A stretch of 16,099 bases of DNA from Thermoanaerobacterales bacterium UBA4880 (GTDB lineage: Bacteria > Bacillota > Thermoanaerobacteria > Thermoanaerobacterales > UBA4877). How positions within the stretch are numbered: position 1 is the stretch's first letter; each line of letters opens with the position of its first letter. The position numbers and the translations under genes were made by a program. Positions 7,870-13,893 of the stretch are shown piece by piece. A model generated the notes under the pieces. That model was not told where the DNA came from. It ran no database searches and worked only from the letters and a program-made list of their open reading frames with translations. Where the stretch lies: positions 4,433 through 20,531 of the forward strand of contig DHDI01000003.1 in the NCBI GenBank assembly GCA_002399285.1. The letters run 5' to 3'.

Positions 7870-8610
7870 ATGAGGAAGTTATTTATACCGGCTTTATTGA
7901 TTCTTATCGGTGCATTGATATATCCCGAGATAGGCAGTACCCGTACCTCCATGGAGCCAGTTGCGGAGGCGGTCATGCAGGCGGGCGCCGATTTTGATTC
8001 GGCCGAGGTGAATGGATTCGGCCTTATAAACGACGATTTCATGGAATATGAGGAGATGAAGAGCGTCGCGGCCGGCCTGGCCGATTCCATAGGCTCATCT
8101 GCGGATCAATACGAAATAAGCGGCGAGGACGAAAGCGAATACCGGCAGGTGATACTCAAGAGCGACGGCGGCGAAAATCCCTTTGTAATATCCCTTCAAA
8201 GCTATAAACTGCCTTCGGGCAATGAATCCTATCTGATCGTAAACCTTTACGGTAAAAATAAAGATGCGGATATCGACGGCATGTATCAAAATGCCGGGGA
8301 CTGCTTTGCAAAGTTAAGCGCAAAGAAACTGCAGATCACGGTAATAGTTACGGGGCATTACGACGGACAGCTGGCAGAAAAAGACATGAACGAGAAAATG
8401 GACTATATAATGAGCTATTTAAACGCCTCATACCATAAAAACGAAATGTACGACGATCTGTTCACGGCGACGGGCTACACTGAAAAAATAAGTGAATATA
8501 TTAAGCTCGGCAGTGAAAAAATAAATGTGGACTTAGCCATGAGATATTCCGAAAGTGATGGAAAGACATATATCTGGCTGGGTTCACCTGTAATAACGAC
8601 GGATTATTAG
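7870..8610 (+). CDS. ywmB: YwmB-like secreted or membrane-anchored protein
   Basis: 246 residues, starting with a short basic segment and one hydrophobic helix (about 5-19), so exported or anchored outside the membrane. The rest is a soluble mixed alpha/beta region. The C-terminal phrase KTYIWLGSPVITTDY is what I associate with the YwmB family (named for a TATA-box-binding-protein-like fold), and its place directly before murA matches B. subtilis ywmB-murAA. No catalytic motif is visible and the biochemical role is unknown; a wall- or sporulation-linked role is an inference from context. AGGAGG at 7856-7861, eight bases before ATG, sets the start; the site can be masked by upstream sequence. 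MurA follows after 20 bases. Confidence 0.75.
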   Translation: MRKLFIPALLILIGALIYPEIGSTRTSMEPVAEAVMQAGADFDSAEVNGFGLINDDFMEYEEMKSVAAGLADSIGSSADQYEISGEDESEYRQVILKSDGGENPFVISLQSYKLPSGNESYLIVNLYGKNKDADIDGMYQNAGDCFAKLSAKKLQITVIVTGHYDGQLAEKDMNEKMDYIMSYLNASYHKNEMYDDLFTATGYTEKISEYIKLGSEKINVDLAMRYSESDGKTYIWLGSPVITTDY

Positions 8611-8630
8611 AAAATGAGGGGTGATCGTGG

Positions 8631-9872
8631 ATGGACAGGCTCATTGTGGAAAAAAGCCCGCCGCTGGACGGAGTTATAAATGTAAGCGGTTCAAAAAATG
8701 CCGTGCTGCCTATAATGGCGGCGTCAATACTCTCAGACGGCGAGGTATTGCTGGAAGATATACCGCGGCTGGAAGACGTCCTGGTGATGGAGCGGGTGAT
8801 AAGTTCGATCGGGCTGGAAATAGGAGAGACGGGCAACAACCTGTATATAAAAGGCTCGGATAACGTAAGATGCGAGGCTCCGTACGAACTGGTACGTAAA
8901 ATGAGAGCCTCCTTTCTTATTATGGGGCCGACGCTGGCGAAAATGGGAAAAATAAGGATGGCGCTTCCCGGCGGCTGCAATATAGGTTCCCGGCCGGTGG
9001 ATCTGCATCTCAAAGGCTTCAGCGCCATGGGGGCCGATATCAAGATGGGGCATGGCTTCGTAGAGGCTTCTGCTCCAAAACTCAAAGGAAGCAAGATATA
9101 TCTGGATTTTCCCAGCGTGGGGGCCACGGAAAATATCATGATGGCAGCCACCTTGGCGGAGGGAACCACGATAATAGAAAATGCCGCGGAAGAACCCGAG
9201 ATCGTGGATTTGGCCAACTTTCTCAACGAAATGGGCGCCAGGGTGATAGGAGCGGGAACCGACTGCATAAGGGTGGAAGGAGTGGAAAAGCTAAAGGGCG
9301 CCGAGCATACCGTGATACCGGACAGGATCGAGGCCGGGACTTATATGATAGCCGCGGCAATGACCGGAGGCAGGATCACCATAAAAAACGTGGAAATAGA
9401 ACACCTGAGACCCATAATAGCGAAGCTTACGGAAGTCGGTATTATAATTTCTATAGGTGACAATGAGATAGTAGTCGACGGCAGAAACGGAATAAGCCCG
9501 GTGGACGTTAAGACCTTGCCGTATCCCGGATTCCCGACGGACCTGCAGCCGCAGATGATGTCCATGCTGACGGTGGCGCGCGGCACCAGCATCATCATAG
9601 AGACGGTTTTTGAAAACAGATTTCAGCATGTACCCGAACTAAAGAGAATGGGCGCGGACATAAAGATAGAGGGAAGGAGCGCGGTGGTGCAGGGCGTGGA
9701 GAGCCTGACCGGGGCGGAGGTGAGAGCCACCGATCTCAGAGCCGGCGCTTCGCTGGTCCTTGCGGGACTCGTAGCCGACGGGCGCACCGACGTGGTGGAG
9801 GTGCAGCATATTGAAAGAGGATATGTGGACATGAAGGGAAAGCTGGAAAAAGTAGGAGCCAAGATAAGATGA
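8631..9872 (+). CDS. murA: UDP-N-acetylglucosamine 1-carboxyvinyltransferase (MurA)
   Basis: First committed step of peptidoglycan synthesis: adds enolpyruvyl from PEP to UDP-GlcNAc in the cytoplasm. 413 residues, inverse alpha/beta barrel family. Key residues seen: Lys22-Asn23 in SGSKNA, the loop PGGCNIGSRPVDLH with catalytic Cys116 (the residue attacked by fosfomycin, so the enzyme should be the sensitive type), DRIEAGT at 231-237 and Asp304 in PGFPTDLQPQ. GAGGGGTG (8616-8623) is seven bases before the ATG. It shares UDP-GlcNAc with wecA and wecB upstream. Firmicutes often have two MurA copies; which one this is follows the ywmB linkage (MurAA-like). A terminator starts 17 bases after the stop. 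Confidence 0.97.
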   Translation: MDRLIVEKSPPLDGVINVSGSKNAVLPIMAASILSDGEVLLEDIPRLEDVLVMERVISSIGLEIGETGNNLYIKGSDNVRCEAPYELVRKMRASFLIMGPTLAKMGKIRMALPGGCNIGSRPVDLHLKGFSAMGADIKMGHGFVEASAPKLKGSKIYLDFPSVGATENIMMAATLAEGTTIIENAAEEPEIVDLANFLNEMGARVIGAGTDCIRVEGVEKLKGAEHTVIPDRIEAGTYMIAAAMTGGRITIKNVEIEHLRPIIAKLTEVGIIISIGDNEIVVDGRNGISPVDVKTLPYPGFPTDLQPQMMSMLTVARGTSIIIETVFENRFQHVPELKRMGADIKIEGRSAVVQGVESLTGAEVRATDLRAGASLVLAGLVADGRTDVVEVQHIERGYVDMKGKLEKVGAKIR

Positions 9873-9889
9873 TGTTATAACCGGCAATC

Positions 9890-9937
9890 AGGGCCCGCTG
9901 CCTGCAAATTAACTGCAGACGGCGAGCCCTTTGTTTT
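9890..9937 (+). terminator. Intrinsic terminator after murA
   Basis: A long interrupted stem: AGGGC (9890-9894) with GCCCT (9926-9930), CGC (9896-9898) with GCG (9922-9924), and CTGCA (9902-9906) with TGCAG (9914-9918), followed by TTTGTTTT (9930-9937). It separates murA from the small-gene unit. Confidence 0.85.
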
Positions 9938-9997
9938 ATATTGATACCTATATATTGTCCCATCACCCTATATACATGAGTGAAAGGGGGTGAGATC

Positions 9998-10207
9998 ATG
10001 GGCGAAACGATAGAATCCAGGCTGCAGATCAGATATGTGACGGGTACGGACGAAAACGGCAAAAAGAAGACCGCGACCGTGGGTTATTCGGGAGTCAAAA
10101 CCGAGGCGGCCGACGAACAGCTGCTGGGAGCAGCATCCAAAATAGCCGCGATGTGCAGCAACAGCACCGACGCGGTGCTGAGGGTAAACACGGTAAGATT
10201 GGCCTAA
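9998..10207 (+). CDS. DUF1659 family small protein
   Basis: 69 residues, no signal peptide and no membrane helix. The pattern LQIRYVTGTDENGKKKTATVGYSGVKTEA fits the DUF1659 family as I know it (a hydrophobic strand, then G-x-D-E-N-G-K and a Tyr/Ser-Asn/Gly strand, then a short helix with AASKIAAM). Function is unknown. The start at 9998 is set by an extended ribosome binding site, GAAAGGGGGTGA at 9982-9993, four bases before ATG and complementary over most of its length to the 16S rRNA tail. An upstream in-frame ATG is inside that site's leader. It is first of three small genes with DUF2922 and YvrJ, families that tend to occur together in Clostridia and Bacilli. Confidence 0.85.
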   Translation: MGETIESRLQIRYVTGTDENGKKKTATVGYSGVKTEAADEQLLGAASKIAAMCSNSTDAVLRVNTVRLA

Positions 10208-10236
10208 AAATTTGATAAATGGAAGGGGGTGAAAGC

Positions 10237-10452
10237 ATGAGAGAACTGCAGATGATCTTCAAAAACGACCTGGGAAGGAATTTCAGGGTAAGCGTAGACG
10301 ATGTTAAGGATGACGTGACGCCCGCAGAGATCAAGGACTGCATGGACGGCATCGTAGCAGCCGACATATTTAAGGCAAACGGCGGAGGCATAGCCGGCAT
10401 AGCCGGTGCAAAGATAGTTACCACGGACGTTGACGAAATTGAACTATCATAG
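10237..10452 (+). CDS. DUF2922 family small protein
   Basis: 71 residues, soluble. MRELQMIFKNDLGRNFRVSVDDVKDDVTPAEIKDCMDGIVAADIF matches the DUF2922 pattern: a first strand with F-x-x, then V-x-D-x-K-x-D-(L/V)-T, a helix with M-D-x-I-(I/V)-A, and a C-terminal strand GAKIVTTDVDEIEL. Function is unknown. The frame opens at 10219, but AAGGGGGTGA (10223-10232) stands four bases before ATG 10237, the same ten bases and spacing as for the gene before it. It lies 29 bases after DUF1659 and 17 bases before yvrJ, in one transcription unit ending at the terminator at 10806-10838. Acidic overall, no cysteines, no visible active site. Confidence 0.87.
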   Translation: MRELQMIFKNDLGRNFRVSVDDVKDDVTPAEIKDCMDGIVAADIFKANGGGIAGIAGAKIVTTDVDEIELS

Positions 10453-10469
10453 AATGAAGGGATAGAGCT

Positions 10470-10619
10470 ATGGATGAGATCATTTCTCAGATCGCCAACG
10501 TAGGTTTTCCGGCCGCGCTGTGCATATATCTGCTGGTGAGGGTGGAGGCCAAGCTTGACAGTCTGACGGCGTCGATCACGGAACTTACCAAAGTCATCGA
10601 GGGTATTAGGAAGGCCTGA
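10470..10619 (+). CDS. yvrJ: YvrJ family small membrane protein
   Basis: A 49-residue protein beginning MDEIISQIANVGFPAALCIY. One hydrophobic helix (about 6-23, with NVGFPAA and YLLVR at its end) is followed by an amphipathic, likely coiled-coil tail (EAKLDSLTASITELTKVIEGI). This is the YvrJ family pattern. Function is unknown; the single helix plus charged coil recalls BhlA/UviB-type holin-like peptides, but that is only a resemblance. GAAGGGA (10456-10462) is seven bases before ATG. The TGA stop lies inside the 22-bp repeat at 10612-10633, within a hairpin stem, so ribosomes would melt that hairpin when they finish. Third gene of the DUF1659-DUF2922-YvrJ unit. Confidence 0.85.
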   Translation: MDEIISQIANVGFPAALCIYLLVRVEAKLDSLTASITELTKVIEGIRKA

Positions 10620-10633
10620 ACTTCAAATTCAGG
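10612..10633 (+). repeat. 22-bp direct repeat, copy 1
   Basis: Identical to 10806-10827. With two more bases it forms a perfect hairpin: GGCCTGAA (10613-10620) with TTCAGGCC (10628-10635) around a seven-base loop. It contains the yvrJ stop codon (10617-10619). No T tract follows, so this copy should not terminate. Confidence 0.97.
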
Positions 10634-10805
10634 CCCGGACCGATGCCATTCTCGCGCAAACGCGAAATTGCACAGCAATTTTGCTTGCTGCGTTGGCTGC
10701 GCCTGCAAATTGCGGTCACATACGTTTAAGTATGCTCCCTTGTTTGCAGGTTTGCCGCCTTGCCTTGCACGATTTGTCACGGTCTGATAGTTTGTCTGCA
10801 CTCTG
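10634..10805. repeat. Structured non-coding insert between the direct repeats
   Basis: 172 bases bracketed by the 22-bp repeats and packed with self-complementary segments: TCGCG/CGCGA (10652-10656, 10661-10665); AAATTGC/GCAATTT (10665-10671, 10675-10681); CCTGCAAA/TTTGCAGG (10702-10709, 10743-10750) enclosing CATAC/GTATG (10719-10723, 10730-10734); and CGGACCG/CGGTCTG (10636-10642, 10780-10786, one G-U) spanning most of the insert. A second AAATTGC (10707-10713) competes for GCAATTT. Reading frames here look spurious. It may be a small non-autonomous or interspersed element, or a structured RNA in the 3' untranslated region of the small-gene unit. Confidence 0.6.
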
Positions 10806-10838
10806 AGGCCTGAACTTCAAATTCAGGTCTTCTTTTTT
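10806..10838 (+). terminator. Terminator, containing copy 2 of the 22-bp repeat
   Basis: AGGCCTGAA (10806-10814) pairs with TTCAGGTCT (10822-10830, one G-U) around a seven-base loop, followed by six T (10833-10838). Bases 10806-10827 are identical to 10612-10633. This ends the DUF1659-DUF2922-yvrJ unit. Confidence 0.92.
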
Positions 10839-10922
10839 ATATACGGCTCATTTGCAAATCAAATGCAATCTAAATTATATTTAATTAAAAAAAATAAAAA
10901 TTTAGTTGATTAATCTATTCCC

Positions 10923-10946
10923 ATAGTATACTATATTGTGTAGTAT
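10923..10946 (+). promoter_or_regulatory. Palindromic candidate operator upstream of cdaA
   Basis: ATAGTATACTAT (10923-10934) is a perfect 12-base palindrome, and its ATACTA half (10928-10933) also faces a further TAGTAT (10941-10946). Three half-sites in 24 bases suggest a protein-binding site; TAGTATACTA-type sites are used by some GntR-family repressors. A T7A7 palindrome follows at 10985-10998. It lies about 80 bases upstream of the cdaA -10 box, so either activation or looping, or simple AT-rich chance, is possible. Confidence 0.35.
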
Positions 10947-11021
10947 CATCAAATCTTCATAAAAGAGATTCCAATACCCAAGGCTTTTTTTAAAAAAACC
11001 AATACAAAAGCATAGCTTTCT

Positions 11022-11030
11022 TGATATAAT
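11022..11030 (+). promoter_or_regulatory. Extended -10 promoter of cdaA-cdaR
   Basis: TGATATAAT matches the extended -10 form (TGnTATAAT). The -35 region (around 11002) is poor, which extended -10 promoters tolerate. A start near 11037 leaves a leader of about 25 bases before the TTG of cdaA, just enough for the GGGGTG ribosome binding site. Confidence 0.6.
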
Positions 11031-11061
11031 ATATTTAGATTGTAAGATGGGGTGAAATTGA

Positions 11062-11883
11062 TTGCTTCAGGACTTTATTAATCTCATTCATGTGGTAAGG
11101 ATCGCTGACATCATAGATATGGCAATAATTGCCTATGTCCTTTACAGGGTCTTTGCATTTATAAGAAATACGCGGGTGGAACAGCTGGTAAAGGGCCTTT
11201 TTGTGCTGATCTTCATAACATGGGCAAGCAAATGGCTGGGACTTCGTACCATAAACTGGATACTGCGGAACGCCATGACCGTGGGCGTCATAGCACTTTT
11301 GATAGTCTTTCAGCCGGAGCTCCGGAAGGCATTGGAGACGTTGGGCAGAGGGGAGTTTATAAAGAAGAACTGGCTCAATGACGAGGACGACGGCGACAAA
11401 ATGATCGGCGGCGTCGTCGATGCGGCGGCTTATCTCTCCCGGGCCAAGATAGGCGCATTGATAGTGATAGAGAGGGAGATGGGCTTAAACGACGTCATTG
11501 AAACGGGTATAAAGCTGGACTCGCTCGTCAGCAGTGAGCTCCTTATCAATATATTCATACCCAACACGCCCCTTCACGACGGGGCCGTAATAATACGAGG
11601 AGACAGGATCATGGCTGCCTCGTGTTTTTTGCCGCTTTCGGAAAACCCGAATTTGAGCAAAGAGCTGGGCACGCGGCATCATGCCGGTATAGGCATAACC
11701 GAAGCTTCCGATTCGGTGGCCGTCATAGTCTCCGAGGAAACGGGCACTATTTCAGTTGCGCAGAACGGCAGGCTTTCACGGTATCTGGATTCTAAGACGT
11801 TGAAGGAGCTTTTGAGGAGCATATTTATAAAGCAAAAGGAGAACAAAGCTCCAAGCTGGACAAGGTGGGTGAAGAAGTCATGA
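11062..11883 (+). CDS. cdaA: Membrane-bound diadenylate cyclase CdaA
   Basis: Makes cyclic di-AMP from two ATP; controls potassium, osmotic balance and wall homeostasis. 273 residues: three N-terminal helices (about 14-34, 42-60, 70-84), the link FQPELRKALETLGRG, then the DAC domain (about 115-240) with LHDGAVII (DGA at 173-175), SSELLINIFIPNTPLHDG and GTRHHAGIG. The nucleotide-binding RHR motif of the family is RHH here (205-207). The best start is TTG 11062, seven bases after GGGGTG (11049-11054), giving MLQDFINL; no ATG or GTG fits upstream. The end overlaps cdaR by four bases (ATGA). B. subtilis cdaA-cdaR-glmM is the reference arrangement; glmM is missing here. Confidence 0.97.
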   Translation: MLQDFINLIHVVRIADIIDMAIIAYVLYRVFAFIRNTRVEQLVKGLFVLIFITWASKWLGLRTINWILRNAMTVGVIALLIVFQPELRKALETLGRGEFIKKNWLNDEDDGDKMIGGVVDAAAYLSRAKIGALIVIEREMGLNDVIETGIKLDSLVSSELLINIFIPNTPLHDGAVIIRGDRIMAASCFLPLSENPNLSKELGTRHHAGIGITEASDSVAVIVSEETGTISVAQNGRLSRYLDSKTLKELLRSIFIKQKENKAPSWTRWVKKS

Positions 11884-13076
11884 ACAAGGACTTGCCGCTT
11901 AAATTGGTTTGTGTGTTCATAGCATTTACATTGTGGCTCTACGTCATAGGAGAGGAAAATCCGCAGATCACATATGGCTACAGCAATATACCCATACAGA
12001 TGACCAACGCGGACGTGCTGGACAGATCGGGTCTGATATTGGAGGACTTGAGTCAAAACGAGGTCAATGTAAAGGTCAAGGCCAGGAGAAATGATATTTT
12101 AAAACTGGATTCTTCCAAGATAAAGGTATCCGTCGACCTTCGGAGCATAAAGGGAGCCGGCTTTACCAAACTTCCGGTCGAGGTGGACGGTCTGCCGTCC
12201 AATATAGAGCTGGTATCGGTCAGTCCGCAGATGATATCCGCAAATGTGGACAGGATCGTAGGCCGCAGCTTTGACGTTGAGCTGGCGGAGGACGGTACCC
12301 TGGCGGACGGCTTTACCCTGCAGAAATATGAGATCAATCCGGCCGCAGTCATGATAAAGGGGCCGGAAAAGCTTATGGATACGGTCGACAAGGCCGTAAT
12401 AGAAGTAAACATAGATAAAATAAATAAAAGCATGAACGGCAGATATGATGTGAAACTGCTTGATCCGTCAGGCAAGCCTATAAGCGGCCTTACCGTGGAA
12501 CCGAAGAAGGTGTATGCCTCCATAAGCGTTTCATTTGCCAAGGACGTACCCGTCAGATTGGCAACGACGGGGTCGCCTTCAGAAGGGTACAGGCTTTTCA
12601 ATGCGGACGTCGTGCCGGCAACGGTAACGATAATGGGCGATAAGGATACATTGGGGGCCATTGACGAGATAAATACCAAGCCTGTGGATCTGACCGGGCT
12701 GAAGGATAATGTTTCATATAACGTAAAGCTCGATATCCCCAACGACGTTGCTATAAAGGATGATCTCAGCGAGGTCAAGGTAAACCTTGATATAGACCGT
12801 ATGGCGGAAAAGGAACTGGTGGTGGACGACCTTACCATCGTAGGGCAGGACCCTCAAAAACTCAACTATAATTTTACCACGGCGAAGGTCGTGCTGTTGG
12901 GCCGGTCGGCTATTCTCGACGGTCTGGATAAGGACGACGTGTCGCTCAGGGCGACGGTGCCGACGGAGCCGGGGACCTATAATGCGGTGATAACGGGCAC
13001 GCTGAGCGCCGATGCGGAGGGCGCCACCATTAAGTCTATCGAGCCTTCCTCGATCAGCGTACAGGTATTGAGATAG
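11880..13076 (+). CDS. cdaR: CdaA regulator CdaR (YbbR-repeat protein)
   Basis: Membrane-anchored partner that modulates CdaA. 398 residues: short cytoplasmic MNKDLPLK, one transmembrane helix (about 7-25, ending WLYVIGEENP), then an extracellular part that divides into four YbbR-like repeats (roughly 40-125, 127-212, 213-300, 305-398). Each repeat contains a phrase of the type P-x-x-V-x-(V/I)-x-G, for example INPAAVMIKGPEKLMDTVD and VVPATVTIMGDKDTLGAID. The frame extends to GTG 11865, but ATG 11880 overlapping the cdaA stop is normal for this pair and no binding site precedes the GTG. Overlap indicates translational coupling with cdaA. B. subtilis CdaR also carries YbbR repeats, so the architecture is ordinary. 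Confidence 0.95.
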   Translation: MNKDLPLKLVCVFIAFTLWLYVIGEENPQITYGYSNIPIQMTNADVLDRSGLILEDLSQNEVNVKVKARRNDILKLDSSKIKVSVDLRSIKGAGFTKLPVEVDGLPSNIELVSVSPQMISANVDRIVGRSFDVELAEDGTLADGFTLQKYEINPAAVMIKGPEKLMDTVDKAVIEVNIDKINKSMNGRYDVKLLDPSGKPISGLTVEPKKVYASISVSFAKDVPVRLATTGSPSEGYRLFNADVVPATVTIMGDKDTLGAIDEINTKPVDLTGLKDNVSYNVKLDIPNDVAIKDDLSEVKVNLDIDRMAEKELVVDDLTIVGQDPQKLNYNFTTAKVVLLGRSAILDGLDKDDVSLRATVPTEPGTYNAVITGTLSADAEGATIKSIEPSSISVQVLR

Positions 13077-13087
13077 ATAAGTTTTTA

Positions 13088-13102
13088 AATACGGCGCGTA
13101 TT
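13088..13102. other. Small hairpin between cdaR and mtnP
   Basis: AATACG (13088-13093) and CGTATT (13097-13102) form a perfect six-base stem with a three-base loop in the 49-base gap. No T tract follows on either strand, so it is not a terminator; it could be an RNA-processing or stability element, or chance. Confidence 0.3.
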
Positions 13103-13125
13103 ACTTTGGAGGGGAGTAAATCAAT

Positions 13126-13881
13126 ATGGAGAGAAGAGCAGAGATCGGAGTTTTCGGAGGCACCGGACTGTATTCATTCCTTGAAAATGTGGAGGAGATC
13201 GAGGAGGATACGCCTTACGGCAGGCCCAGCGACAGTATCGCCCTGGCCGAGGTGAACGGCCGCCGTGTGGCGTTTATACCGCGGCATGGCAGGGACCACA
13301 GGTACCCGCCTCACCGTATACCGTACAGGGCGAATATATATGCGATGAAACAGTTGGGCGTGAGGTATATAATAGCCCCCACCGCATCGGGCAGCCTGAA
13401 GGCGGAGGTGGCGCCGGGCGATTTTTGCGTACCCGATCAATTGATAGACAGGACGTGGGGCCGGGAATGCACATTTTTTGACGGGCCGGAGGTGAACCAC
13501 ATCACCTTTGCCGATCCCTACGATGAGGGATTGAGAGAACTGGCCGTCAGGACATGCCGCGACAATGGACTTACGGTCCATGACGGCGGAGTGATGGTGG
13601 TGATACAGGGGCCGAGATTTTCCACAGCGGCGGAGAGCCGGTGGTATTCTTCCATAGGAGGCACCGTCATCAATATGACGCAGTGTCCTGAGTGTGTGCT
13701 TGCCCGTGAAATGGACATGGCCTATGCCAATATATCCATAGTCACCGATTACGATGCCGGATTGGAAGGGCATCCCGAGGTCAAACCGGTAAGCAACGAC
13801 GAGGTTGTAAAGGTCTTTGCAGAGAATAACGAGAGGATAAAGAAGGTCCTCTACGATATGATAAACGAATTGGATGTTTAA
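13126..13881 (+). CDS. mtnP: S-methyl-5'-thioadenosine phosphorylase
   Basis: Phosphorolyses methylthioadenosine, the by-product of polyamine synthesis, to adenine and methylthioribose 1-phosphate for methionine and purine salvage; cytoplasmic. 251 residues, PNP/MTAP family type II. Seen: GGTGLYSF at 11-18 (phosphate loop), PRHGRDHRYPPHRIPYRAN at 52-70, QGPRFSTAAES at 161-171, INMTQCPE at 182-189 and TDYD at 207-210, where Asp signals a 6-amino purine such as adenine. The usual SAVGSLREE is TASGSLKAE. Methylthioinosine phosphorylases share most motifs, so that substrate cannot be excluded. GGAGGGGAG (13108-13116) is nine bases before ATG. A WYL regulator follows after 12 bases. Confidence 0.9.
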   Translation: MERRAEIGVFGGTGLYSFLENVEEIEEDTPYGRPSDSIALAEVNGRRVAFIPRHGRDHRYPPHRIPYRANIYAMKQLGVRYIIAPTASGSLKAEVAPGDFCVPDQLIDRTWGRECTFFDGPEVNHITFADPYDEGLRELAVRTCRDNGLTVHDGGVMVVIQGPRFSTAAESRWYSSIGGTVINMTQCPECVLAREMDMAYANISIVTDYDAGLEGHPEVKPVSNDEVVKVFAENNERIKKVLYDMINELDV

Positions 13882-13893
13882 GGGGGCGGAATC

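Noticed and set aside
8501..9268. 255-codon minus-strand frame opposite murA and the end of ywmB
   Set aside because: Ser/Pro/Leu-rich antisense translation of conserved genes, no start signal, no recognisable domain.
10487..10801. 104-codon minus-strand reading frame across yvrJ and the structured insert
   Set aside because: It runs antisense through yvrJ and through the inverted repeats, has no visible ribosome binding site and no family resemblance. The frame is a by-product of the insert's composition.
10634..10805. Complete insertion sequence
   Set aside because: 172 bases cannot hold a transposase, and I see no matching terminal inverted repeats at the insert ends; at most it is a non-autonomous or interspersed element.
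12053..12838. 261-codon minus-strand frame opposite cdaR
   Set aside because: Ser/Thr/Phe-rich mirror of the YbbR repeats with no independent coding evidence.
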